This document shows positions 16,486 through 25,570 of a stretch of 53,796 nt of DNA, piece by piece. Source of the stretch: an uncultured Oxalobacteraceae bacterium (GTDB lineage Bacteria > Pseudomonadota > Gammaproteobacteria > Burkholderiales > Burkholderiaceae_D); assembly GCA_903914535.1 (NCBI GenBank), contig CAIWPG010000189.1:1-53796 (forward strand), written 5' to 3'. Made by a program: the position numbers and the translations under genes. The notes under the pieces are model-generated. The model was not told the origin of the DNA. It saw only the letters and a list, made by a program, of their open reading frames with translations, and made no database searches. Every line of letters begins with the position of its first letter. The stretch's first letter is position 1.

Positions 16486-17625
16486 TTAAACAAAAATTCT
16501 CAGATGATCCGGATTTATATCCAGTACCACCTGTGCGCCTTCATGCAAACCGGCTAACACCGGATCACTTAAGGTCAGTTTGACGAAACAATCATCCTGT
16601 TGCGGAATACTGCAGCATACCCGCACATGGTCACCAAAATAAATAAGACCGGAAACACTGGCACGCAAGGCATATTCCGATGCACCGTCAGCAGCTAATA
16701 AGCGGATACGCTCAGGACGAATACAAGCAATGACAGCCTGATTCGCTTGTGCGTTATTCGCATTAAATCCGCTTAATCTCGCACCATGCGGCAACTGCAG
16801 CGTAGCCTGTGTGCTCTGAGCACCCTGAACCGGCACCAGCGTCCCTTTAAACCGATTGTTATCTCCGATAAAACCGGCGACAAATAAATTTTCCGGATGT
16901 TCGTACAAACGATCCACAACTGCTAATTGTTGAATAATGCCCTGATCAAATACAGCAACGCGATCCGACATCGTCAGTGCCTCACTTTGATCATGCGTCA
17001 CATAAACGAAAGTAACACCCAAACGCTTATGCAATGCTTTCAGTTCGATTTGCATATGCTCACGCAATTGCTTATCCAGCGCACCCAATGGCTCATCCAT
17101 CAGCACCAGTTTCGGATCAAACACCAATGCCCTGGCCAGAGCAATACGCTGTTGCTGACCACCGGATAACTGCGCAGGATAACGATCCCCGAATTGACCC
17201 ATCTGCACCATGTCGAGCGCTTTTTTCACTTTCCCGGCACGTTCACTCCCATTGATACCGCGCACCCGCAATGGATAGGCGACGTTTTGCGCCACCGTCA
17301 TGTGTGGGAACAAGGCGTAATTTTGAAACACCATGCCAATATTGCGTTTATGCGGGGGTACCTTATTCAGCAGCTGCCCATCCAGACGAATTTCACCGCC
17401 GGTCGGAAATTCAAATCCGGCCAGCATCATCAGACAGGTTGTTTTTCCTGAACCGGAAGGTCCGAGTAAGGTTAAAAACTCACCACGCTGAATCTCCAGA
17501 TTCAATTCTTTGACGACCAGATTTTCGCCGTCATAGGTTTTTTTAACGCCGCGGAATTCCACCAGCGTATCTTGGGCAGCAGTACTATTCTGAGCAGGCT
17601 GCAAGGCCGTATTCTCTTGCTTCAA
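16486..17625 (-). CDS. potA: ABC transporter ATPase (PotA/PotG family)
   Basis: A 379-residue importer ATPase. Walker A is LLGPSGSGKTT, the Q-loop is GMVFQNYALFPHMTV, the ABC signature is LSGGQQQRIALARAL, Walker B is LVLMDEPLGALD and the H-loop is VYVTHDQSEAL. The C-terminal TOBE/OB domain (from about residue 270) has the FIGDNNRFKGTL and ACIRPERIRLL segments typical of PotA. It energises the permease pair potB/potC at the inner membrane. The start is a TTG at 17625, directed by AGGAGA 6 nt upstream. It follows gabT by 99 nt and is followed by the G9 tract and potD. Confidence 0.95.
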   Translation of the reverse strand: MKQENTALQPAQNSTAAQDTLVEFRGVKKTYDGENLVVKELNLEIQRGEFLTLLGPSGSGKTTCLMMLAGFEFPTGGEIRLDGQLLNKVPPHKRNIGMVFQNYALFPHMTVAQNVAYPLRVRGINGSERAGKVKKALDMVQMGQFGDRYPAQLSGGQQQRIALARALVFDPKLVLMDEPLGALDKQLREHMQIELKALHKRLGVTFVYVTHDQSEALTMSDRVAVFDQGIIQQLAVVDRLYEHPENLFVAGFIGDNNRFKGTLVPVQGAQSTQATLQLPHGARLSGFNANNAQANQAVIACIRPERIRLLAADGASEYALRASVSGLIYFGDHVRVCCSIPQQDDCFVKLTLSDPVLAGLHEGAQVVLDINPDHLRIFV

Positions 17626-17724
17626 CTTAAGTCTCCTGACGTTGTTCTGTAGTATTTTTTGAGCTGTATTATGGTCTGTTTTTGTCCAGTTCTTAGCCTG
17701 TCTTGTCGACCATACTGCGCGCTA

Positions 17725-19032
17725 TTATGCGGAAGCCCGCAACGCAGCACTCAATATCCCCATTGCTTCTTCCATTACGGCATCTGATATCGTCAATGGA
17801 TATAAAAAACGGATCGCATTACCGTAAACACCACAACTCAACAGCAATAAGCCATTTTTCAATGCATGCGCCTGTACCCGTTTAGTAAAATCAGCATCTG
17901 GCAATTTTGAATCCACTGTCATGAATTCCACAGCAACCATAGAGCCGAGACCACGGATATCAGCAATCTGCGGTACTTCTGCGCGTAAATTTTCCAGAGT
18001 TTGTTTTAATTTTTCACCCAATACATTAGCGCGTTCAACCAAATTTTCTTCTGTGATCACATCCAGTACGGCCAAAGCCGATGCCACTGCCAGCGGGTTA
18101 CCTGCATAAGTTCCGCCCAGACCGCCAGGCGCTGCCGCATCCATAATTTCAGCACGTCCGCACACGGCAGCCAATGGCATACCGCCAGCCAGACTTTTCG
18201 CCATCGTCATCAAATCGGGAATCACATCATAGTATTCAGTAGCAAACAATTTACCGGTACGGGCAAAACCGGTCTGCACTTCATCCACGATCAGCAAAAT
18301 ACCTTGTTCATCGCATAACTGACGTAAGGCCTTCATGAATTCAGGCGGTGCCGCATAAAAACCGCCTTCGCCCTGCACCGGTTCCAGAATGATAGCGGCT
18401 ACGCGCTTAGGATCAATATCCGATTTAAATAAAGATTGTAACGACGCCATTGCAGCATCCGTTGTTACACCATGCAGCTCAACCGGGAACGGCACATGAT
18501 AAACTTCACCGGGAAACGGTCCGAAGCCTACTTTGTACGGGACTACTTTACCTGTGAGCGCCATACCCATCATAGTACGGCCATGAAAAGCACCCGTGAA
18601 TGCAACAATGCCGGTACGGCCGGTAGCAGCACGCGCAATTTTAATGGCATTTTCTACGGCTTCTGCACCGGTTGAAAAAAACGCCGTTTTTTTAGTATGT
18701 GAACCAGGGGTGATTGCATTAATACGCTCAGCCAGTTTAACATAAATCGCATACGGTACCACCTGATAAGCCGTATGCGTAAATTTGCCCAATTGCTCTT
18801 GAATTGCCGCGATCAACTTAGGATGACGATGGCCGGTATTCAATACAGCGATACCTGCTGCAAAATCGATGTAACGACGTTGTTCTACATCCCATATTTC
18901 CGCATTCAGTGCGTGTTCCGCATAAAAATCACACATCACCCCGACACCGCGTGGTGTCGCCGCATTTTTACGTTGTACAAGATCCGCATTGGTGAGCGAA
19001 CCCGGGATAGTATTGTAGCCGTCGTTTTTCAT
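17725..19032 (-). CDS. gabT: 4-aminobutyrate/omega-amino acid aminotransferase
   Basis: A PLP enzyme that transfers the amino group of GABA (or 5-aminovalerate) to 2-oxoglutarate, giving succinic semialdehyde. The 435 residues are class III aminotransferase in type: FSTGAEAVENAIKIAR (phosphate-binding), TGAFHGRTMMGMALTGK, LIVDEVQTGFARTGKLFA with Asp250, and PLP-binding Lys279 in MTMAKSLAGGMPLAAV. AGGATAAAG precedes the ATG. It is the first gene of the six-gene operon and faces the divergent MocR-type regulator across a 153-nt control region. The product feeds GabD at the distal end of the same operon. Assignment is firm; GABA versus 5-aminovalerate preference is open. Confidence 0.95.
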   Translation of the reverse strand: MKNDGYNTIPGSLTNADLVQRKNAATPRGVGVMCDFYAEHALNAEIWDVEQRRYIDFAAGIAVLNTGHRHPKLIAAIQEQLGKFTHTAYQVVPYAIYVKLAERINAITPGSHTKKTAFFSTGAEAVENAIKIARAATGRTGIVAFTGAFHGRTMMGMALTGKVVPYKVGFGPFPGEVYHVPFPVELHGVTTDAAMASLQSLFKSDIDPKRVAAIILEPVQGEGGFYAAPPEFMKALRQLCDEQGILLIVDEVQTGFARTGKLFATEYYDVIPDLMTMAKSLAGGMPLAAVCGRAEIMDAAAPGGLGGTYAGNPLAVASALAVLDVITEENLVERANVLGEKLKQTLENLRAEVPQIADIRGLGSMVAVEFMTVDSKLPDADFTKRVQAHALKNGLLLLSCGVYGNAIRFLYPLTISDAVMEEAMGILSAALRASA

Positions 19033-19089
19033 CTTTATCCTTTAGTAGTAGCCTGCTGCCAGCGTAAACCACCGTATGGCACGGGATTT

Positions 19090-19187
19090 AAAGTGGACTT
19101 TCCGTATTTGTTAATGCATGGAGCATACTAAGGCCACTGTGGCACTATAATATAGTGCCACTTTAAAATTTCAAATGGAGCCACTTT
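19090..19187. promoter_or_regulatory. MocR/GabR operator region between gabT and regulator
   Basis: A perfect palindrome spans 19139-19161: 11-bp arms GTGGCACTATA and TATAGTGCCAC around a single A. The half-site GCCACTTT is repeated directly at 19157-19164 and 19180-19187 (23 bp apart), and its reverse AAAGTGG occurs at 19090-19096. The palindrome centre contains TATAAT (19146-19151), a possible -10 for the regulator. A candidate gabT promoter on the minus strand is TTAACA, 17 bp, TTAAAT, overlapping the 19090 half-site. The layout fits a MocR-type factor controlling itself and the operon. Confidence 0.65.
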
Positions 19188-20688
19188 GCGCATCGTCTCT
19201 CTGACCGACTTTCTTTTAATGCGCATTGAGCGCAACACCGGAGATTCACCGGCTACGGTACGTGCCCCGCTGAACAGGCAAATTTACCAGGCAGTGCGTG
19301 AAGCTATCCTGACGCAGGTACTGCCGGCCGGATTAAAATTACCCTCCTCGCGTGACCTGGCGCGTGAACTGGATATTTCCCGGAATACGGTGACCTATGC
19401 CTATGAACAACTCATCGCCGAAGGCTATCTGGAAACCCGGGCAGGCTCGGGCACCTTCATTGCCGATACTGCACCAGATCAGATTCCGGAAGCCGGACAT
19501 ACACCACATCATCTGACCGACCCAAGTGGTCAATCCGAACTTTCTGCCCGCGGCGCACAATTGATCGGACAAGCCGGCGTGAGTGATTTGCAGTGGGGAG
19601 CTTTTATGCCGGGAGTACCGGATGTCACCTTATTTCCCAATAAAATATGGAGCCGCATACAAAACAAACACTGGCGCCGCTCACGGATAGACCATCTCAC
19701 CTACGGTCAGCCGGGTGGCTATATGCCATTGCGTGAAGCGGTAGCCGATTACCTGCGCGTAGCACGCTCGGTTAACTGTACAGCCAGTCAAGTCATCATT
19801 ACCGCAGGCATCCACCAGTCGCTGGATGTCGTCGTCAAATTATTAGGGGAACATGGTGACAGCGCCTGGGTTGAAGACCCTTGCTATTGGGGCACCCGAA
19901 GCGTTTTAAACTCGCTGGGAATCAAGCCAATACCCATCCCGCTTGATTCAGAAGGTATGCGCATGCGACTGGCCAATTTACGGCAGCCGCCACGTTTTAT
20001 TTGCACGACACCATCACATCAATATCCCATGGGCATGGTAATGAGTTTGTCGCGCCGTCGCATGCTGCTGGAGTACGCCGCCACCCACAAAGCATGGATC
20101 ATTGAAGATGATTATGACAGTGAATTTCGCTACGGAAGCCGGCCACTGGCATCGCTGCAAGGCACCGATACACACGGACGGGTACTGTACATGGGCACTT
20201 TTAGTAAAACCATGTTTCCCGGCTTACGCATCGGCTTTATGGTCGTACCTGAAGCACTGTCCGGCGCATTCTCCACCGGCATCTCAGAACTCTACCGCAA
20301 CAATCAGGTATTTTTACAAGCTGTCATGGCTGACTTCATGACAGAAGGTCATTTTGCGTCACAAATACGGCGGATGCGGGTTCTTTATGCCGAACGCTTA
20401 CAGCAACTGCAAGAGGCGATTGCCGATCATTTTGGTGACAGCATCACCATCACAGGCGGCGAAGCCGGACTACACCTGGCACTGGGCTTACCAACAGGTT
20501 GCGACGACATGGCCATCAGCCAGGAAGCGCGTGCCGCCGGCCTGGTGGCGCGCCCTTTATCACGCTACTACATGAATCGTAAATTTTCACAACCGGGCTT
20601 ACTGCTCGGTTATGCCTGCGTCCCGACCGAACAGATCCGGCCGGCCTTCGATAAACTGGCAAAAATTATCAAAGCTCACTGGAAATAA
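19186..20688 (+). CDS. MocR/GabR-type regulator (GntR HTH fused to aminotransferase)
   Basis: This 500-residue protein has an N-terminal winged helix (LNRQIYQAVREAILTQVLPAG, SSRDLARELDISRNTVTYAYEQL, GYLETRAGSGTFI; residues 27-100) joined by a linker to a class I aminotransferase fold. PLP-binding motifs include EDPCYWGTR, EDDYDSEFRYG and the Lys in GTFSKTMFPGLRIGF. Such proteins use PLP and an amine ligand as effector and regulate genes such as gabTD or pdx. Translation probably begins at TTG 19186, with GGAG five bases upstream; ATG 19219 would remove the start of the N-terminal segment. It diverges from gabT and most likely controls the gabT-pot-gabD operon in response to GABA or a related amine. 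Confidence 0.9.
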   Translation: MRIVSLTDFLLMRIERNTGDSPATVRAPLNRQIYQAVREAILTQVLPAGLKLPSSRDLARELDISRNTVTYAYEQLIAEGYLETRAGSGTFIADTAPDQIPEAGHTPHHLTDPSGQSELSARGAQLIGQAGVSDLQWGAFMPGVPDVTLFPNKIWSRIQNKHWRRSRIDHLTYGQPGGYMPLREAVADYLRVARSVNCTASQVIITAGIHQSLDVVVKLLGEHGDSAWVEDPCYWGTRSVLNSLGIKPIPIPLDSEGMRMRLANLRQPPRFICTTPSHQYPMGMVMSLSRRRMLLEYAATHKAWIIEDDYDSEFRYGSRPLASLQGTDTHGRVLYMGTFSKTMFPGLRIGFMVVPEALSGAFSTGISELYRNNQVFLQAVMADFMTEGHFASQIRRMRVLYAERLQQLQEAIADHFGDSITITGGEAGLHLALGLPTGCDDMAISQEARAAGLVARPLSRYYMNRKFSQPGLLLGYACVPTEQIRPAFDKLAKIIKAHWK

Positions 20689-20705
20689 ACACTGTTTTCG
20701 TTGCC

Positions 20706-21029
20706 TTGTTTTTTTACCGGATTACCGATGTTTTTCCAGCAATATACCTGCGCTGCGCCCTTGCGGTAAAATACGATCGCGACCATGCACAGGCAACAGA
20801 TTACGTGCATCTGCAACTGGGCTATTCCGATCAACAGAGCATTCTGCATGCAAGCACAGAAGATGGCACTTACGCCGGCTACTATCGCGCATTAGCTGCA
20901 TCCATCCTTGACGGACAAGCTTTCCCGGTCACGCCCCGTGATGCTGTCGATGTAATGACCATTATTGAACTGGCGATACAGAGCGATGCCGAAGGCCGGC
21001 GCATTGCATTTTTACGTCAGCTTAACTGA
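20706..21029 (+). pseudogene. Remnant of Gfo/Idh/MocA-type oxidoreductase, N-terminus and inner part lost
   Basis: The 107-residue frame resembles two separated parts of a YdgJ-like NAD(P)-dependent oxidoreductase. Residues about 18-50 (AQATDYVHLQLGYSDQQ, ILHAS) match the substrate-domain strand region, and residues about 53-103 (DGTYAGYYRALAASILDGQ, FPVTPRDAVDVMTIIELAIQ) match the C-terminal helix region. In intact relatives these segments are separated by some tens of residues that are missing here near 20855. The entire Rossmann NAD-binding half is also absent. Upstream sequence is the regulator gene, so the remnant is cut off there. It probably encodes nothing functional. The match is from pattern memory, not alignment. 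Confidence 0.6.
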
Positions 21030-21095
21030 TTAAACGCATCCTGAACCAGATCAGCTCAGGCTACTAATTAGAAAAAAAATTATAGGGAAAAGAAA

Positions 21096-21114
21096 TGAAA
21101 TTAATTTAATTTCA
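21096..21114. repeat. AT-rich palindrome upstream of protease gene
   Basis: TGAAATTA (21096-21103) and TAATTTCA (21107-21114) form a perfect inverted repeat with a 3-base centre, about 70 nt before the sedolisin start. It may be an operator; no clear -35/-10 is assigned. The surrounding 21030-21182 has no other gene. Confidence 0.4.
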
Positions 21115-21182
21115 ACACATCGAACGGCTATTGAGTCAGCGCTTTGTGATGTGACTGCTTTCGACTAACCCCGTCCGATACC

Positions 21183-23600
21183 ATGATAATGACTGTTATC
21201 CGTTGTTTTAATTTTCATTTATTCCTTACTTTGATAATCGTTGGCCTGATGTTAAGCCCACTGCTTACCGCGGCATCATCCGGTGAAAGATGGGTTGCCA
21301 CCCGAACCGGCGCTCAGGAAGTGCCGGATGCAATACACATAGGTGAGCTCAGTCCGGATGAACCGGCACAGCTCGTTGTATCTCTCCACTTACGGAACAA
21401 ACCGGCTCTGGATACATTAACCAGTCAGACGCTGACAAGCACCTCGGCACGGCGAATGTCGTCCGATGAATTCATGCTCTATCATGCACCGACTGAACAA
21501 CAAGCAACAGCAGTTGCCGACTATCTGAAAAAGCATCATTTTTTAAACATTCAGGTAGCAAAAAACCGCTTACTGGTTTCCGCAGACGGCACTGCCGGCA
21601 TGATCAAAAAAGCGTTTAAAACAGGACTGCATTTTTACCGTAAAAATGGCAAGATCATACGGGCTAACATTGACCCCGCCTCCGTTCCGGAACGGCTTGC
21701 CGGCACCGTCTCTGCCATCATTGGATTACAAACATTCGTCAAAGACAAAACAACTTACCGGAAAGCGACACATGGCACAGCAACAAGAGCAAGTTCTGAC
21801 ACTACTCTCAGGATTCCGCAGGCGACACTTTACGGCACCGCAATGGCCGAAGTCATAAAACAACATCATCTGACTGAATTTCCTGCAATTTATAACGCAC
21901 ACAACCTGCCCCCGGCGCTCAACACTACTGCAGGCATTATCACCGAAGGAGACATGACGCAGACTCTGGCAGATTTAACTCAGTTTGCAGCGATCTCAGG
22001 CTTTCCTGTACCGGAGGTGCGCGTTATTTCCGTTGGCGATCAAAGTACAGATGTATCAGATGATGTAGTGGAGTGGAATATGGATACCCAGGCAGTGCTG
22101 ACCGCTGCCGGCGGAACCGTTAAACAACTTTTGCTCTACAACGTAAATTCACTGACGCATGCAAATGTTGCCAGAGCATTTAATCAGGCAGTAGCAGATA
22201 ACCTGGCACAGGTAATTAGCGTTTCTCTCGGTTCCTGTGAAATTGCGGCAGCATCATCAGGATACGACACTGCAATCAATACCATACTCCAGGCTGGAAT
22301 TGCCCAGGGGCAGACCTTCGTTCTCTCCACCGGTGATACCGGAAGCTACGAGTGTAATAAGGATGCCGAAGGACAAAGTTTTCCGGCATCCTCTCCCTAC
22401 GTCATCGCGGTCGGAGGAACCTCATTATTCACCACTGTAAATAATTCATGGATGCGCGAGACTGCGTGGGATTTTGCCGGAGGCGGCCCCAGCATTAGTC
22501 AGCTGGCACCTGACTGGCAAATAAGATCGGGGGCAATACCCGGAAACGCCACGGCACGCGGCATTCCTGATATTGCACTAAGTGCTGACCCGGATTCCGG
22601 TGGCTTGATCTTAGTAAACGGCAACTACCAATTGACGGGCGGAACCAGTTTAGCGGCACCATTGTTTGCCGGATTCTGGGCTCGTATACAGTCGGCCTAT
22701 GGTAACCAGCTCCCCTTCCCTGCATCGTTACTTTACATGGGGGCAAAAAATAATCCGGACTGGTTTCGTGATGTCGCTTCCGGCAATAACGGCATATTCA
22801 GGGCTGATGCAGGATGGGATTATGCAACTGGCTTCGGCAGTCTGAATATAGGTAAATTCGCCGCTGCTTTTCGTAATGAATCCGCCTTCAGACCAAAAGC
22901 CGTGTTTATCGCAGATCAGACTCCGGTACATGGAATTTCTTTAGCTAAAGGAAGCACGGTCACTTACTGTTTTAATGTTCCTGACGATCCGATGAGTCTG
23001 TTCAGCAGTTACTATCTGCATCCCATTAAAAATAGCGCATCACTTGTATTTCGTTTGTATGGGGGGACGGGCAACGGTGACTTATTTTCTCAGCACACAC
23101 GGGGATCACCGCTGACGAATATAAACAGACTATCCGGCCCGGACAATAACGAAAATTTTACATTCTATTCAGTTCATACCGGCCACTATTGCATAGACAT
23201 AAAAGCGATTGAAACCGTCAGCAATGCTTCGCTGATTGCCGATTACAAACCGGGAAAACCAACCGGAGTTTTGCAACGCGGAGACCAGGGAGTGTGGCTG
23301 AACATGCCGGAAAATTCTGGCGTTTTATATACGATCAGGGTACCTGAGGATAAATTTGCCCTGACATTTACATTGCGCGGTACAGGTGACGGAGATCTCT
23401 ATGTCAAATGGGGAAGCGCGCCCAGTGTGCTGTTTAATGATGCCACATCACACCAACTGACAAGCAGCAATGAAACCATCACCATTTCCATACCCAAGCC
23501 GGGAATTTACTATGTGCTCGTTGACGCAGTTACCGAAGTTAAAGGAACGCTGTCGGTTAATTATAGCGACACATTCAGGTTATTCATGTTCGATGACTAA
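21183..23600 (+). CDS. Secreted sedolisin (S53) serine-carboxyl protease with C-terminal PPC-like domains
   Basis: An 805-residue pre-pro-enzyme. A signal peptide covers about residues 1-32 and an S53 propeptide about 33-190 (GMIKKAFKTGLHFYRKNGK is typical). The peptidase domain covers about 215-565. The catalytic set is visible: Glu297 and Asp301 (EWNMDTQ), oxyanion Asp385 (STGDTG) and nucleophile Ser489 (GGTSLAAP). A calcium site is suggested by WFRDVASG (Asp530) and AGWDYATGFGS (Asp546). Residues about 570-805 resemble two bacterial pre-peptidase C-terminal (PPC) domains with GDGDLYVKWG, usually removed on secretion. The family cleaves proteins at acidic pH outside the cell. It stands alone, with no immunity or secretion gene alongside. 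Start ATG 21183 or ATG 21189. Confidence 0.93.
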   Translation: MIMTVIRCFNFHLFLTLIIVGLMLSPLLTAASSGERWVATRTGAQEVPDAIHIGELSPDEPAQLVVSLHLRNKPALDTLTSQTLTSTSARRMSSDEFMLYHAPTEQQATAVADYLKKHHFLNIQVAKNRLLVSADGTAGMIKKAFKTGLHFYRKNGKIIRANIDPASVPERLAGTVSAIIGLQTFVKDKTTYRKATHGTATRASSDTTLRIPQATLYGTAMAEVIKQHHLTEFPAIYNAHNLPPALNTTAGIITEGDMTQTLADLTQFAAISGFPVPEVRVISVGDQSTDVSDDVVEWNMDTQAVLTAAGGTVKQLLLYNVNSLTHANVARAFNQAVADNLAQVISVSLGSCEIAAASSGYDTAINTILQAGIAQGQTFVLSTGDTGSYECNKDAEGQSFPASSPYVIAVGGTSLFTTVNNSWMRETAWDFAGGGPSISQLAPDWQIRSGAIPGNATARGIPDIALSADPDSGGLILVNGNYQLTGGTSLAAPLFAGFWARIQSAYGNQLPFPASLLYMGAKNNPDWFRDVASGNNGIFRADAGWDYATGFGSLNIGKFAAAFRNESAFRPKAVFIADQTPVHGISLAKGSTVTYCFNVPDDPMSLFSSYYLHPIKNSASLVFRLYGGTGNGDLFSQHTRGSPLTNINRLSGPDNNENFTFYSVHTGHYCIDIKAIETVSNASLIADYKPGKPTGVLQRGDQGVWLNMPENSGVLYTIRVPEDKFALTFTLRGTGDGDLYVKWGSAPSVLFNDATSHQLTSSNETITISIPKPGIYYVLVDAVTEVKGTLSVNYSDTFRLFMFDD

Positions 23601-23954
23601 GATGCCGTAGTCGTAATCCCCCCCCTATCTCCACACACCGCCGCAAACCCACACAAAAATACAATTCTGCAAATACGCCGGTGTCCCCGGGATCGGCATT
23701 TCCGCTGCAATCAGCATCATATCCGCGAACCCAATCTTGTCACGATCAAAAATATATCCTCTTTAAGCAAAAAATATTGCTATCGCACAATTGTTTTTAA
23801 TAAAAATAAATAATTGCGAATGTTCGTATTCGAACACTATACTTTCGAATATAAATATTTTATGATGTTGAGCAACATGACAGGTATGTCTTTTGATCAA
23901 TACAAAAAAATGCAGAACCGATAACTACGGTGATCTGAAACGAGGGAGATAGTT
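23601..23954. promoter_or_regulatory. Intergenic control region of the glp operon
   Basis: This 354-base stretch between the protease and glpD holds no credible gene. The first ~150 bases show no feature I can name. The right half carries the glpD promoter/operator, a degenerate second GlpR-like site around 23840-23859 (TACTTTCGAA fits one half-site) and a perfect ATGTTG-AG-CAACAT inverted repeat at 23865-23878 in the likely leader. Confidence 0.6.
23814..23843 (+). promoter_or_regulatory. glpD promoter with embedded GlpR-type operator
   Basis: A -35 TTGCGA (23814-23819) and -10 TATACT (23838-23843) are separated by 18 bp. The spacer is AATGTTCGTATTCGAACACT (23819-23838), which matches the E. 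coli GlpR dyad consensus WATKYTCGWW in 10/10 positions of the left half and 9/10 of the right by my reading. GlpR bound here would block RNA polymerase directly. Confidence 0.8.
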
Positions 23955-25472
23955 GTGGCAGCAGGTGAAATTGTTGATTTATTGGTAGTAGGCGGAGGCA
24001 TCAACGGCACAGGCATTGCCCGTGATGCCGTCGGCCGGGGTTTAAGCGTGTTGCTTTGCGAACAGGATGATCTGGCAGCACATACCTCATCCGCCAGTAC
24101 CAAACTGATACACGGTGGCCTGCGCTATCTGGAGCATTATGAATTCAGTCTGGTGCGTAAAGCTCTGCAAGAACGTGAAGTACTGCTGCGCCTGGCACCA
24201 CACATCATTACACCGCTGCGCTTTGTTATGCCGCATGTTTCCGGCGTGCGCCCTGCCTGGATGATACGCGCCGGTTTATTTTTATACGATCATCTCAGCA
24301 AGCGCGATATACTTCCCGGCTCACGCGGCATCGATTTCCGCACACACATTTCCGGTGCTCCCTTAAAAAAGAGTTTTAAAAAAGGCTTTGTTTATTCCGA
24401 TGCAGCAGTTCAGGATGCCCGTCTGGTCGTGCTCAATGCCATGGATGCGCAAGAACGCGGCGCCACTATTCTGACCAAAACACGTCTGATTGCAGCAAAA
24501 CAAATGCCACACCATTGGGAAGCGAGTCTGCAATCGTCCATCACCGGTGAAACCATCAAAATACAGGCACGTTGTATCGTCAATGCAGCAGGCCCCTGGG
24601 TTGCCAGCCTGCTTAGCGGCGCATTAAATACTCCGGCACAACATCACATTCGTCTGGTCAAAGGCAGCCACATCGTTACTAAACGCTTGTTCGGACATGA
24701 TCATGCCTACATCTTCCAAAATCCGGATAAACGCATCGTGTTTGCCATACCCTATGAAAATGATTTCACTGCAATTGGCACAACCGATGTTGAATACAAA
24801 GACGACCCGGCAAACGTTAAAATTTCAGAAGAGGAAACCGCCTATTTATGCGAATCGGTGAATCGCTATTTTGATACGGCAATCACACCTTCCCAGGTCA
24901 TCTGGTCATGGTCCGGTGTACGGCCGTTACTGGAAGAAGAAATCGCCAATCCGTCTGCCGTCACCCGGGACTATCGGCTGGAACTGACAGCGGGGCATAA
25001 TCTGGCACCTGTGCTCTCCGTCTTCGGCGGAAAAATTACCACATATCGTCGTCTGGCCGAAGAAGCTGTTGAAAAATTACAGCCCTTATTCACGCATTGC
25101 AAACCTGAAAAATGGACTGCACATGCACCATTACCCGGCGGCGATATCGACAATGCCGATTTCGCCAGCTTCCTCATGCATTTTCAACAGCGCTACACCT
25201 GGCTGCCGGCCGCAACAGCAAAACGCTATGCACGTGCCTATGGAACCAGAGCCGGACGTCTGTTAGAAGGTATCCAAAATATCGCAGGGCTGGGAATTTT
25301 ATTCGGCGCCGATTTATATGAAGCAGAAGTGCGCTATCTGATGCGGGCCGAGTGGGCATTAACGGCAGAAGATATCCTCTGGCGTCGCTCTAAACTGGGC
25401 TTACATCTGAACACAGAAGCGATAAACAAACTTACCGCCTGGCTGGACATACAACAGCAAAAAACCACATAA
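23955..25472 (+). CDS. glpD: Aerobic glycerol-3-phosphate dehydrogenase
   Basis: GlpD is a peripheral inner-membrane FAD enzyme that oxidises glycerol-3-phosphate to dihydroxyacetone phosphate and passes electrons to ubiquinone. The 505 residues fit the family. The N-terminal FAD dinucleotide fold is LLVVGGGINGTGIARDAVGRG, then SSASTKLIHGGLRYLEHYEF, a GlpD signature. Later motifs include RLVKGSHIV, IPYENDFTAIGTTDVEY and VLSVFGGKITTYRRLAE. Start is GTG 23955 with GAGGGAGA 6 nt upstream. It is the first gene of glpD-glpK-glpF, downstream of a promoter with a GlpR operator, and electrons can reach the cytochrome bd oxidase encoded earlier in the window. Confidence 0.96.
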   Translation: MAAGEIVDLLVVGGGINGTGIARDAVGRGLSVLLCEQDDLAAHTSSASTKLIHGGLRYLEHYEFSLVRKALQEREVLLRLAPHIITPLRFVMPHVSGVRPAWMIRAGLFLYDHLSKRDILPGSRGIDFRTHISGAPLKKSFKKGFVYSDAAVQDARLVVLNAMDAQERGATILTKTRLIAAKQMPHHWEASLQSSITGETIKIQARCIVNAAGPWVASLLSGALNTPAQHHIRLVKGSHIVTKRLFGHDHAYIFQNPDKRIVFAIPYENDFTAIGTTDVEYKDDPANVKISEEETAYLCESVNRYFDTAITPSQVIWSWSGVRPLLEEEIANPSAVTRDYRLELTAGHNLAPVLSVFGGKITTYRRLAEEAVEKLQPLFTHCKPEKWTAHAPLPGGDIDNADFASFLMHFQQRYTWLPAATAKRYARAYGTRAGRLLEGIQNIAGLGILFGADLYEAEVRYLMRAEWALTAEDILWRRSKLGLHLNTEAINKLTAWLDIQQQKTT

Positions 25473-25570
25473 AACAACTACATTTAGCCTGCTTAAACAC
25501 ATCATGAAAATCAAAAAGCAGAGCACTTACCTGCCATAAGAGACATAACACCAGAAGATAAAAAAGACGG

